Source: Sipunculus nudus (Eukaryota > Annelida > Sipuncula > Golfingiida > Sipunculidae). Taken from it: a stretch of 64,000 nucleotides of DNA. The stretch is from NCBI GenBank assembly GCA_026874595.1, contig CM049314.1, positions 2,069,318 to 2,133,317 on the forward strand. Reading direction: 5' to 3'. Positions 36,998 through 44,400 of the stretch are shown piece by piece. The notes beneath the pieces were generated by a model. It ran no database searches. It was not told the DNA's origin and saw only the letters and a program-made list of their open reading frames with translations. Within the stretch, counting starts at the first letter, position 1; the number at the start of each line of letters is the position of its first letter. The translations under genes and the position numbers were made by a program.

Positions 36998-38262
36998 TGA
37001 CTTATATTGAAAACCTTACAAAAAATCATTATGACTAAATCAGGGTTATCTATAAAAGTACTGTTTATTTTTTTTTTTGTAAACCAAATTCCCATATTCA
37101 ATACTATATTACACACAAATATGAGTTGTGTTGAGTATGTTAATATATGTGTAAACTGAAATGATTGGACTTGATTGCACAGATTTTGTCATTTTAACTC
37201 TTGATAAGAGAAATTATCTAAGCTTGTTCAGCAACAGTGCACATGCTGCACAGACTTAAACTGGTGTTAAAGGTGTCAAACAGCCTTCTGTCACAGTTCC
37301 AGTGACTGTGTCAGGTAATCAAAAGTATAAGACCTGTACAATTGATTGTTCTAGTATTTATGTTGAATGTAATATCTTGATCTACAAAGTGAAAACTGCT
37401 CACTTACTTCAATTAAACCGATACACAAGAAGTAAAAGTTGGCAATCCTCTGGAACTGTTCAAACAAGTTCTTGGGAATGAAGTTCCAGGCATGGTACTG
37501 AAGAGAAAAACAGGTATACATGAACATCAGAAATGCATAAAAATACCTAGAAAGCAATATTAATATGACTACATGGAAATCTTATTTACGGTGCCAAATT
37601 GTTTGAGTATGTCATAAAGTGATGGCTCCTGTTCTGAATGTCAACAAATCCTGGACCTTGCCCATCAGAAAAAAGCTGATGTGTCAGCGTATGTCTGACA
37701 TTTCCCTGGCTCTGGGGCTGAATTGTATTAACCACAAGTATATGGTGTATCAATAATACAATATGCTACAGGGCTGACATAATTTATTTTTTTATTTTTA
37801 CAATAATCATTACATTTTTGTTAGATCTTTCTGTACATTATTAAGACATTTCAGTTAATCAATAGAAAAAGATGTTCCACTGTCGCTGTATATCTGACAA
37901 ACCTTATGTGCCATGATAGGGGAAAGGGACATATATCTCCCATATTTAAATCCCTGTAACCCTCCCCCCCCCCCCCCCAACAACATTCCTTGATCCAGCT
38001 ACTGTGACCTCTGCCATGTGCCATACAAAACTGAATGGTTCACATACAGGACAACACAGCACTAGGTGTTGTTAATGTTGACTGGCCACAATATTTGCAG
38101 TAATTCTTGCAGTAAGTTCGATGATATATCACGGTGTCATGCACTCACCTTGTAAGACTGCACTCTGTTGGTACAGAACTTTTCTTGAGGTCTGTGGTGT
38201 TCGTAGTCATGGTGATTGCCAACGTAGATTGTTCTGTTTTCTGGGCGTGGTGGTCCCCGACA
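1732..38262 (-). CDS. ATP11B: Class VI P4-ATPase (phospholipid flippase), partial, 14 exons seen
   Basis: P4-ATPases move phospholipids from the outer to the inner membrane leaflet of plasma membrane, Golgi or endosomes, coupled to ATP hydrolysis and usually to a CDC50 partner. Fourteen minus-strand exons (38149-38262, 37408-37497, 36808-36888, 30197-30304, 29428-29556, 20860-21079, 20040-20121, 19558-19696, 18387-18468, 16511-16626, 15869-16030, 15293-15453, 14656-14798, 1732-1835) total 1731 nt, 577 codons, with every intron phase matching. Visible in order: NLFEQF before TM1, TM1-TM2, [22 protein letters not shown] of the actuator domain, TM3, TM4 with [18 protein letters not shown] with the phosphorylated Asp, [19 protein letters not shown] and KGAES in the nucleotide domain. 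KGAES, SSPDEKA and DNEVN favour ATP11B over ATP11A or C as I recall those proteins. Family members are about 1150 residues, so about half is present: the initiator exon was not found and the TGDK, GDGxND and TM5-10 part lies past base 1. Confidence 0.95.
1836..2230. other. Unique intron sequence between the KGAES exon and the 76-bp array
   Basis: About 395 bp of AT-rich sequence, including the polypyrimidine and acceptor of the KGAES exon at its left end. No exon or mobile element is seen in it. Confidence 0.7.
2231..14697 (-). repeat. 12.4-kb, 76-bp minisatellite spanning a 5' splice site
   Basis: About 160 units of 76 bp fill nearly all of one intron. On the minus strand each unit is about 40 bp of exon end coding [12 protein letters not shown], then donor GTGAGT and about 36 bp of intron. 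Some units carry an extra 15-bp step that duplicates GATGAGGAAGGTGAG, giving two donors in one unit. Variant units recur in blocks: near-identical blocks at offset 1279 bp (about 3.1-4.0 and 4.4-5.3 kb) and at offset 4232 bp (about 8.5-9.9 and 12.7-14.1 kb). Confidence 0.98.
14656..14798 (-). CDS. ATP11B: ATP11-like exon: nucleotide domain, RKRMSVIV
   Basis: One base, 47 codons, one base. Acceptor ATTGCAG, donor GAAG|GTGAGT. It reads [20 protein letters not shown] and ends [17 protein letters not shown]. The final about 40 bases ([12 protein letters not shown]) and the donor are the repeat unit of the 12.4-kb array in the next intron. The exon uses GTC in MSV where the array units use GTT, a synonymous difference. 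Confidence 0.96.
14799..15292. other. Ordinary intron
   Basis: A 494-bp intron between the SSPDEKA and RKRMSVIV exons. AT-rich, with no repeat or open frame of note. Confidence 0.8.
15293..15453 (-). CDS. ATP11B: ATP11-like exon: nucleotide domain, CHTV and SSPDEKA
   Basis: Fifty-three codons plus two bases. Acceptor TTTTCCAG, donor AG|GTAAGA. It starts [18 protein letters not shown] and ends [20 protein letters not shown] and SSPDE are nucleotide-domain signatures of P4-ATPases. Confidence 0.96.
15454..15868. other. Ordinary intron
   Basis: A 415-bp intron between the DKTGTLT and SSPDEKA exons. Nothing else seen in it. Confidence 0.8.
15869..16030 (-). CDS. ATP11B: ATP11-like exon: phosphorylation site DKTGTLTEN
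   Basis: Fifty-four codons, phase 0. Acceptor CCATCAG, donor TCT|GTCAGT (a less usual but acceptable donor). It reads [20 protein letters not shown]; the Asp of DKTG forms the aspartyl-phosphate. The following linker is shorter than I recall for vertebrate ATP11B. No array touches either edge. Confidence 0.96.
16031..16510. other. Ordinary intron
   Basis: A 480-bp AT-rich intron between the [11 protein letters not shown] and DKTGTLT exons. Nothing else seen in it. Confidence 0.8.
16511..16626 (-). CDS. ATP11B: ATP11-like exon: [11 protein letters not shown]
   Basis: Two bases plus 38 codons. Acceptor ATTTCCAG, donor CAG|GTAACA. It reads [18 protein letters not shown], then [11 protein letters not shown], the invariant P4 stretch just before the phosphorylation site. 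No array touches either edge. Confidence 0.96.
16627..17129. other. Unique part of the intron beyond the 54-bp array
   Basis: About 500 bp of AT-rich intron leading to the acceptor of the [11 protein letters not shown] exon. No exon or element seen. Confidence 0.7.
17130..18426 (-). repeat. 54-bp minisatellite spanning a 5' splice site (TM4 repeats)
   Basis: About 24 units of 54 bp. On the minus strand a unit is 40 bp of exon end ([13 protein letters not shown] plus one base) followed by 14 bp of intron beginning GTAAGT. Because 54 is a multiple of three and the intronic part has no stop in this frame, the array is open for 447 codons with an 18-residue period. It is not a separate gene. Units farthest from the exon are the most degenerate. 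Confidence 0.97.
18387..18468 (-). CDS. ATP11B: ATP11-like exon: TM4 with PISL
   Basis: Twenty-seven codons plus one base. Acceptor CATTTCAG, donor GTAG|GTAAGT. It reads [15 protein letters not shown] then [12 protein letters not shown], and joins AA of the next exon to make Glu of VTVE. PISL in TM4 is the P4 counterpart of PEGL in cation pumps. The last 40 bases and the donor are tandemly repeated in the adjacent 54-bp array. The donor chosen here is the exon-proximal one, the only choice that makes TVE-LQKF contiguous as in relatives. Confidence 0.95.
18469..19079. other. Unique intron sequence between TM3 and TM4 exons
   Basis: AT-rich intron of about 600 bp next to the acceptor of the TM4 exon. 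Nothing recognised. Confidence 0.7.
19080..19566 (-). repeat. About 70-bp dimeric minisatellite spanning a 5' splice site
   Basis: Alternating half-units of about 38 and 32 bp, each with TTATCTGTAAG on the minus strand, which is the end of the TM3 exon (TTA TCT) plus its donor. Some half-units have TTATGTGTAAG. The pattern is clear from 19228 to the exon and decays toward 19080. Confidence 0.88.
19558..19696 (-). CDS. ATP11B: ATP11-like exon: TM3 and following lumenal loop
   Basis: One base plus 46 codons. Acceptor CATTGTAG, donor [29 protein letters not shown] is TM3. The tail [10 protein letters not shown] is the lumenal loop. The final bases GAGTTATCT and the donor recur throughout the tandem array at 19080-19566. 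Confidence 0.95.
19697..20039. other. Ordinary intron
   Basis: A 343-bp intron between the [11 protein letters not shown] and TM3 exons. No repeat seen. Confidence 0.8.
20040..20121 (-). CDS. ATP11B: ATP11-like exon: [11 protein letters not shown] segment
   Basis: Eighty-two bases; enters completing a split Gly codon and leaves with two bases of Lys. Acceptor GCTTGCAG, donor AA|GTAAGT. It reads [20 protein letters not shown], matching the P4-ATPase YTG.ETKMALN motif before TM3. Confidence 0.96.
20195..20240. repeat. (CA)n microsatellite
   Basis: About 23 uninterrupted CA dinucleotides inside the intron upstream of the [11 protein letters not shown] exon. Open frames crossing it on either strand are low-complexity. 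Confidence 0.97.
20241..20859. other. Intron sequence, no recognised content
   Basis: About 620 bp of AT-rich intron between the CA repeat and the donor of the exon ending at 20860. Short open frames here resemble no known protein. Confidence 0.6.
20860..21079 (-). CDS. ATP11B: ATP11-like exon: end of actuator domain
   Basis: Seventy-three codons plus one base. Acceptor ATTTTCAG, donor ATG|GTAAGT. It contains [20 protein letters not shown], then [19 protein letters not shown], matching the family's IECQQP.ADLY, LGPES.LLRGA.LKNT blocks. It starts in phase 0 directly after the K of DGETNLK across an 8.3-kb intron. Confidence 0.96.
21080..21760. other. Intron sequence, no recognised content
   Basis: AT-rich intron with a run of G at about 21425-21437. 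No exon or mobile element seen. Confidence 0.6.
21800..22012. repeat. Short 41-bp minisatellite
   Basis: About five near-identical copies with the core CATTGTGGACAGGGATGCTG followed by TGCCTAAACCAGCGAGT. Neither strand matches an exon edge of the flippase gene. Confidence 0.93.
22085..23835. repeat. About 68-bp AT-rich minisatellite
   Basis: About 25 units containing TTTATTCTACATGACTTTTT, then ATTGTTGTACATACAAAAAT, abutting the 63-bp splice-site array. No unit part matches a known exon of the gene, so this is an ordinary intronic minisatellite. Confidence 0.95.
23839..29454 (-). repeat. 63-bp minisatellite spanning a 5' splice site (DGET repeats)
   Basis: About 89 units of 63 bp. On the minus strand each is 27 bp of exon end coding NLDGETNLK, then GTGAGT and 30 further intronic bases. 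The unit length is a multiple of three and the intronic part is open, so most of the array reads as one 1683-codon frame with a 21-residue period ([19 protein letters not shown]). This is array read-through, not a structural protein gene. Near 29041-29420 units carry 1-bp indels that break the frame. Each unit also has TGTACTCAG 30 bases before its donor. Confidence 0.97.
29428..29556 (-). CDS. ATP11B: ATP11-like exon: actuator domain with DGET
   Basis: Forty-three codons, phase 0. Acceptor TTTTTGAG|GTGGGTGAT, a GAG-type site, and donor AAA|GTGAGT. It reads [20 protein letters not shown] and ends [16 protein letters not shown] is the dephosphorylation loop of the actuator domain. The last 27 bases (NLDGETNLK) and the donor form the repeat unit of the adjoining 63-bp array. 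Confidence 0.96.
29557..30196. other. Ordinary intron
   Basis: A 640-bp AT-rich intron between the GYEDWL and DGET exons. No repeat seen. Confidence 0.8.
30197..30304 (-). CDS. ATP11B: ATP11-like exon: start of actuator domain (GYEDWLRHK)
   Basis: Thirty-six codons, phase 0. Acceptor TTTGTAG|GGGTATGAG, donor GTT|GTAAGT. It begins [15 protein letters not shown], near-identical to the human family, and ends IKAMDIV. The acceptor plus the first 18 coding bases (GYEDWL) are the unit of the 38-bp tandem array directly upstream in the transcript. The real acceptor is the copy at the exon-proximal array edge. Confidence 0.96.
30288..31258 (-). repeat. 38-bp minisatellite spanning a 3' splice site
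   Basis: About 25 units of 38 bp. On the minus strand each holds a pyrimidine-rich run ending TTATGTTTGTAG, an acceptor, then GGGTATGAGGACTGGTT, the start of the GYEDWL exon. It is the only one of the six junction arrays built on an acceptor. The exon starts at the last copy, so extra acceptors lie upstream in the intron. Confidence 0.97.
31259..31547. other. Intron sequence, no recognised content
   Basis: AT-rich intron between the 38-bp array and the palindromic repeats, including a short TA run near 31520. Nothing else seen. Confidence 0.6.
31548..31700. repeat. Short palindromic repeat cluster A
   Basis: Degenerate units around CTACCAGTAGAAACTC and its near complement GAGTTTCTACTGG, so neighbouring units can pair as hairpins. 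The same motif family forms cluster B about 400 bp away. Confidence 0.75.
32085..32352. repeat. Short palindromic repeat cluster B
   Basis: Repeats of CTACCAGTAGGATCGCAGTT and its near complement, about 22-24 bp per arm, closely related to cluster A. A 98-codon plus-strand frame (32062-32358) is a reading of these repeats and looks non-coding. Confidence 0.75.
32353..33530. other. Intron sequence, no recognised content
   Basis: AT-rich. It contains a 29-bp direct duplication near 32910-32960 (around TGTCTTTATATAGTTCCCAG). No exon or element recognised. Confidence 0.6.
33530..34960. repeat. 37-38-bp AT-rich minisatellite
   Basis: About 37 diverged units around TTGAGTGGAGCATGTGTTGA then TATTTTTTATACTTTTA. 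Units vary (GCGTG, AGAGG forms) and there are blockwise repeats, for example about 33760-34080 resembling 34370-34680. It does not match any exon edge of the gene. Confidence 0.95.
34961..36070. other. Intron sequence with a short (TA)n run
   Basis: AT-rich intron; a TA microsatellite lies at about 35347-35368. No exon or transposon recognised. Confidence 0.6.
36075..36228. repeat. Degenerate GGTAC-rich repeats
   Basis: Irregular repeats of AGGTACAGGTAC and GTACCTGG-type motifs over about 150 bp. Origin unknown. Confidence 0.6.
36289..36301. repeat. Poly-G tract
   Basis: Thirteen consecutive G, followed by a GCGGCGGGTG step. Similar long G or C runs occur at about 21425, 37964, 45291, 50087, 50211, 52488 and 59754. 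Confidence 0.9.
36302..36807. other. Intron sequence, no recognised content
   Basis: About 500 bp between the poly-G tract and the donor of the TM1-TM2 exon. No exon seen. Confidence 0.6.
36808..36888 (-). CDS. ATP11B: ATP11-like exon: end of TM1, lumenal loop, TM2
   Basis: Twenty-seven codons, phase 0. Acceptor CCTCAG, donor CAG|GTAAGA. It reads [19 protein letters not shown] and continues to CKQ. The SPVSP loop and SFLPL start of TM2 match the ATP11 pattern IDTPTSPVTSGLPL. Confidence 0.95.
36920..36994. repeat. (AT)n microsatellite
   Basis: About 75 bp of nearly pure AT dinucleotides, just upstream of the branch region of the TM1-TM2 exon acceptor in transcript order. Confidence 0.97.
37408..37497 (-). 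CDS. ATP11B: ATP11-like exon: NLFEQF motif and TM1
   Basis: Thirty codons, phase 0 at both ends. Acceptor TCTTCAG, donor GAA|GTAAGT. It contains [20 protein letters not shown], a stretch strongly conserved in P4-ATPases, followed by the hydrophobic start of TM1. Confidence 0.96.
37498..38148. other. Ordinary intron
   Basis: A 651-bp intron between the RTIYVG and NLFEQF exons, with a poly-C run at about 37964-37978. Nothing else seen. Confidence 0.75.
38149..38262 (-). CDS. ATP11B: ATP11-like exon: N-terminal cytosolic segment
   Basis: Thirty-eight codons, phase 0 at both ends. Acceptor TTTTAG, donor AAG|GTGAGT. It reads [16 protein letters not shown] and ends NRVQSYK, aligning with the family segment that contains RTIYV and the NRI.SSKY run before TM1. 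A short upstream exon holding the start Met is expected but was not identified at higher coordinates. Confidence 0.92.
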
Positions 38263-38433
38263 CTAAAACAAACAAAAAATAAATACTTCACCTTGAATTC
38301 ATCAAGATTTATATAAACAGCACATTAAAAAAAAGGTTATATGTTAAATACCTGTATGTAATAAAGTTATATCATTGTATATCACATGCAGAAGAGATCC
38401 ATTTATTTATTTCAAACAACATGAATTGAAGTA

Positions 38434-41400
38434 CAGTGAAACCTTTGTTATAAGACCACCTGGGGGTCTGCCCAAAAGTGGTCTTGATTGACAGGTGGTC
38501 TTATTTATTCAGTCAGTTTAATCAATGTGAAGGCTTTTGGTTCACTTAAGGGTGGTCTTAATATTAAATAGACAGGTGGTCCTATTTATTCAGTCAGTTT
38601 AATCAATGTGAAGGCTTTTGGTTCACTTAAGGGTGGTCTTGATATTAAAAAGACAGGTGGTCTTATTTATTCAGTCAGTTTAATCAATGTGAAGGCTACT
38701 GGTTCACTTAAGGGTGGTCTTGATATTAAATAGACAGGTGGTCTTATTTATTCAGTCAGTTTAATCAATGTGAAGGCTTTTGGTTCACTTAAGGGTGGTC
38801 TTAATATTAAATAGACAGGTGGTCTTATTTATTCAGTCAGTTTAATTAATGTGAAGGCTACTGGTTCACTTAAGGGTGGTCTTAATATTAAATAGACAGG
38901 TGGTCCTATTTAAGTCAGGTCTGAGTAATTAATGTGAAGGCTTTTGGTTCACTTAAGGGTGGTCTTAATATTAAATAGACAGGTGGTCTTATTTATTCAG
39001 TCAGTTTAATCAATGTGAAGGCTACTGGTTCACTTAAGGGTGGTCTTGATATTAAATAGACAGGTGGTCTTATTTATTCAGTCAGTTTAATCAATGTGAA
39101 GGCTTTTGGTTCACTTAAGGGTGGTCTTAATATTAAATAGACAGGTGGTCTTATTTATTCAGTCAGTTTAATTAATGTGAAGGCTACTGGTTCACTTAAG
39201 GGTGGTCTTAATATTAAATAGACAGGTGGTCCTATTTAAGTCAGGTCTGAAGAATTAATGTGAAGGCTTTTGGTTCACTTGAGGGTGGTCTTAATATTAA
39301 ATAGACAGGTGGTCCTCTTTAAGTCAGGTCAGTAATCAATGTGAAGGCTTTTGGTTCACTTAAGGGTGGTCTTAATATTAAATAGACAGGTGGTCCTATT
39401 TAAGTCAGGTCTGAGTAATTAATGTGAAGGCTTTTGGTTCACTTAAGGGTGGTCTTAATATTAAATAGACAGGTGGTCTTATTTATTCAGTCAGTTTAAT
39501 TAATGTGAAGGCTACTGGTTCACTGAAGGGTGGTCTTAATATTAAATAGACAGGTGGTCCTATTTAAGTCAGGTCTGAGTAATTAATGTGAAGGCTTTTG
39601 GTTCACTTAAGGGTGGTCTTAATATTAAATAGACAGGTGGTCTTATTTATTTAGTCAGTTTAATTAATGTGAAGGCTACTGGTTCAGTTAAGGGTGGTCT
39701 TAATATTAAATAGACAGGTGGTCCTATTTAAGTCAGGTCTGAGTAATTAATGTGAAGGCTTTTGGTTCACTTAAGGGTGGTCTTAATATTAAATAGACAG
39801 GTGGTCTTATTTATTCAGTCAGTTTAATTAATGTGAAGGCTACTGGTTCACTTAAGGGTTGTCTTAATATTAAATAGACAGGTGGTCCTATTTAAGTCAG
39901 GTCTGAGTAATTAATGTGAAGGCTTTTGGTTCACTTGAGGGCGGGTCTTAATATTAAATAGACAGGTGGTCCTCTTTAAGTCAGGTCAGTAATCAATGTG
40001 AAGGCTTTTGGTTCACTTAAGGGTGGTCTTAATATCAAATAGACAGGTGGTCCTATTTAAGTCAGGTCTGAGTAATTAATGTGAAGGCTACTGGTTCACT
40101 TAAGGGTGGTCTTAATATTAAATAGACAGGTGGTCTTATTTATTCAGTCAGTTTAATTAATGTGAAGGCTACTGGTTCACTTAAGGGTGGTCTTAATATT
40201 AAATAGACAGGTGGTCTTATTTATTCAGTCAGTTTAATTAATGTGTAGGCTACTGGTTCACTTAAGGGTGGTCTTAATATTAAATAGACAGGTGGTCTTA
40301 TTTAAGTCAGGTCTGAGTAATTAATGTGAAGGCTTTTGGTTCACTTAAGGGTGGTCTTAATATTAAATAGACAGGTGGTCCTATTTAAGTCAGGTCTGAG
40401 TAATTAATGTGAAGGCTTTTGGTTCACTTAAGGGTGGTCTTAATATTAAATAGACAGGTGGTCCTCTTTAAGTCAGGTCAGTAATCAAAGTGAAGGCTTT
40501 TGGTTCACTTAAGGGTGGTCTTAATATTAAATAGACAGGTGGTCCTATTTAAGTCAGGTCTGAGTAATTAATGTGAAGGCTTTTGGTTCACTTAAGGGTG
40601 GTCTTAATATTAAATAGACAGGTGGTCTTATTTATTCAGTCAGTTTAATTAATGTGAAGGCTACTGGTTCACTTAAGGGTGGTCTTAATATTAAATAGAC
40701 AGGTGGTCCTCTTTAAGTCAGGTCTGAGTAATTAATGTGAAGGCTTTTGGTTCACTTAAGGGTGGTCTTAATATTAAATAGACAGGTGGTCCTCTTTAAG
40801 TCAGGTCTGAGTAATTGATGTGAAGGCTTTTGGTTCACTTAAGGGTGGTCTTAATATTAAATAGACAGGTGGTCCTCTTTATGTCAGGTCAGTAATCAAT
40901 GTGAAGGTTTTTGGTTCACTTAAGGGTGCTCTTAATATTAAATAGACAAGTGGTCCTATTTAAGTCAGGTCTGAGTAATCAATGTGAAGGCTTTTGGTTC
41001 ACTTAAGGGTGGTCTTTATATTAAATAGACAGGTGGTCCTATTTAATTCAGGTCTGAGTAATAAATGTGAAGGCTTTTGGTTCACTTAAGGGTGGTCTTA
41101 ATATTAAATTGACAGGTGGTCCTCTTTAAGTCAGGTAAGTAATCAATGTGAAGGCTTTTGGTTCACTTAAGGGTGGTCTTAATATTAAATAGACAGGTGG
41201 TCCTATTTAAGTCTGGTCTGTGTAATTAATGTGAAGGCTTTTGGTTCACTTAAGGGTGGTCTTAATATTAAATAGACAGGTGGTCCTATTTAAGTCAGGT
41301 CTGAGTAATTAATGTGAAGGCTTTTGGTTCACTTAAGGGTGGTCTTAATATTAAATAGACAGGTGGTCCTCTTTAAGTCAGGTCTGAGTAATTAATGTGA

Positions 41401-41466
41401 AGGCTTTTGGTTCACTTAAGGGTGGTCTTATTAGATAGGTGCATCTTTCAGACAGGGGTTCCCCTG
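38434..41466. mobile_element. Non-autonomous TIR DNA transposon with internal satellite
   Basis: The left end CAGTGAAACCTTTGTTAT and the right end (complement CAGGGGAACCCCTGTC) form imperfect inverted repeats, each flanked by TA, as expected of a TA-target element (Tc1/mariner-like or another TA-targeting group; superfamily not settled). The inside is almost wholly an array of about 36 units of about 80 bp, in two alternating forms, built around AGGTGGTCTTATTTA and TTCACTTAAGGGTGGTCTTA. The unit shares TAAGACCACCT with the left terminal region, so the satellite probably grew from the subterminal sequence. No coding capacity. Confidence 0.8.
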
Positions 41467-44400
41467 TAATTTGTTAAATGTTTTGGATGCCAGGTAAGCT
41501 TTTACATACAACCCAGATTCTACCTGTATTCTGTTTAGGTAGAAGTTAAACCACACACCAGAATCTTTTCTTCAGATGACATGGTGACAACAGAAGTCTT
41601 GATCCCATAAGACCAAGGGGAATGGACTGAACTAGCTATAATGTAAGTCTCCATGTAAACTGATTTGTGATGACTGAAACCACTTAATATTTTACAAAAC
41701 ATAGGCCATGATTCACACAAACAAAGATTAACTTTCTTAAACTTTATATCAGGTCTTTTATAATTTGAGGCAAAAGGCTGATCTGATAACGTAAAGAGTT
41801 GGTCAAACAAAACTTCTTATATATCAATACAAGGATTACATTATGCATATTTTACATGACAAATTTGCCACCAAATATTAAAAGTACACCTTAAAAGATC
41901 ATTCTCAACTTGTAGTGAGAATTAAACATACCTATCAAAGGTGTCTTATTTTACTGAACTCCACTAGAAAGCCATGTATTTGACATTTTGTCATGACTTT
42001 ATGGTAACTTGTATGGTAAAAACGGAACCGGGTGTATGACAGCATTATTAGCATTTACCATTTGCCATTTTGAACTGCTATTTTGTCATTTTCAAACTGT
42101 ATGTGCTTGGGAAACCAAAAACAAGCCATTCAGGACAAAACAGGCATTTTAGACCATGCATTATTCAACTGGTTTAAAACTTTCACACAATTAGGACAGG
42201 TAGATATAATGTCCCCATGGACCTTTCATGCGTCTTAGTGCAAAAAACCAGGATATATTCGTGTTGCGAGTGCAAAGCCCTCAATAGAGCCTCTCAAATA
42301 AATCGGTCCTCAGCACTGAGACCTTGGTATGAGGTCATACCTAGAGATAAGCACTCAACTAGGGCTTACTTTTTTACTATTAACTTGCTTATATACCTGA
42401 CCCACAGCAGGTTCCATGTTAATGTTGATAAACTGCTTGATTCAGAAGTGTATGATACAACTTACTGTTGAAGAGATTAAAATATAAAACATTTAAAAAG
42501 CTGGATACTTCAGAGATAAATCTACACAGGCCCCTTAAGTTAAATGTTTTCAAAATATTTTTACTGTAGAAAACTGCATTATTCTATCGATCAGAAACCT
42601 TTACACACTGAAGGAGATGGGACTGCACAAGATATAACCAGCAAACAGCATAAAACTATACAATACAGGTATCAATATGTGGAAATATAAAGAAAATGCC
42701 ACACATGTATAGGATATTGATGCCAGTATAAACATTGATTTACAAGGGGTTGATCAAACACAATTAATGATTTACTATATTTTGAGTACATACATTATAT
42801 GACATATAAGCATATGTATAAACATAGATTTACAAGGGGTTGATCAAATACAATTAATGGTTTACTATAGTTTGAGTATACATTATATGATATGTAAGCT
42901 TAATTATTTTAGTTTTTTTAAATCATCATCTGACATATGAAAATTATTTCACCACACCAGGAATCAAAATTTGATTCTTACAGACTAGCTTTTACCTTCT
43001 CCACAAAAATTAATTACTATAAGTTTCTTAAAAAAGTAACATGCTTGAACTTTAAATGGTCTTTTCACTGAAAACCCTACATTTAATAAGATGGATACAT
43101 TCATAAAATCTGGCCGTACAGGACACAGGTCTGTAGATATGGCATGCACCTTTATTGACAGTCACAGAAGTGGAGGAAAATCTTTACGGTAGATCTTCTG
43201 GTGGCCTAGATCTGAGCCGTGGGTCTTTGTGTATTGAAGGCTGCATTAATAATTTATCATCTCCATGTTTTATGTTTACTTTAGTCAGTGTTTACTCTAG
43301 TGATCTAGTAGTTCACTGAATTAAATCACAATTTAGTTTTTATTTTTTTTTATTATTATGACATTTTACAATTAAGTCAGTTGATGGCTTCACCACAGAC
43401 AGCACCCCCCCTGTGTAATACGCACCATAACTCCGTGTGGTTAAACCAAACAACACTTTACATTTACTTTTATACGCTTTGAGCAATTTCTCATTTTTGA
43501 GTAATTAACCAACTTTACATTTAATACACAGATCTTCCAAATGATCAACTTACATGTATGTCAATAATTTAATGATATTTACATATAATTTCCATTAATT
43601 ATATAATTACATTTTGTTAGGTAATATCACAATTTGCTGATCCAGTTACATAATAACATGAGCTGTAGTTCAAGAACAGATTGAATATCTTAATTGCCAG
43701 TATTATACACAAACTACAGCAACTTTATCATTAACTTGGATAAATGGTTTAAAATCTCCTCTGGATATAAAAAGATGACACTTCAATATTTGATCAAATT
43801 TACAGCATTGTACCAGTATGTATGAGACTTTCCTCTGATAGTAAGTCAGACATGTGCTGACTTTCCTAATAAAATATGACTTGAAGACACAAGGGATTAA
43901 ATTTCTGACAGTGAACAGTTGTGAACTTGACTACAACTGTTAGTATCATTTAAACACAGTTTCAGATTACCTGCAAACAGTAAACAGCTATAAAACGTAT
44001 TCTGCCATACAGTCAACAAGTCTGGAAATACTGTTGACATTTTTTCATTTGAGCTAGCTAGGCCTCTATCAGAATTTGAGAAATGTACAGTTATTACAAT
44101 CTTATTTAATGAGGACAGTAGACCTGATGTTGTCTATACAATGACAACAACAGTCCCGTGATATCTGACACATAAACCTTATTATTAATTCATGTTTACT
44201 GAACATAAACTAATATGGTTGGCATGTTGTTCATACATTAAGTACAGAATATAAATACCACATGGCTTCTCTGCAAATTCACATTTGTGTTTCTGACACA
44301 AAATCTAAAACTATATATATATATATATGTGTGTATATAATTTGCAAGAAATCTAGTGCCTTAATTACCTGCACACACTGTAATACAATATGGTTGACTT

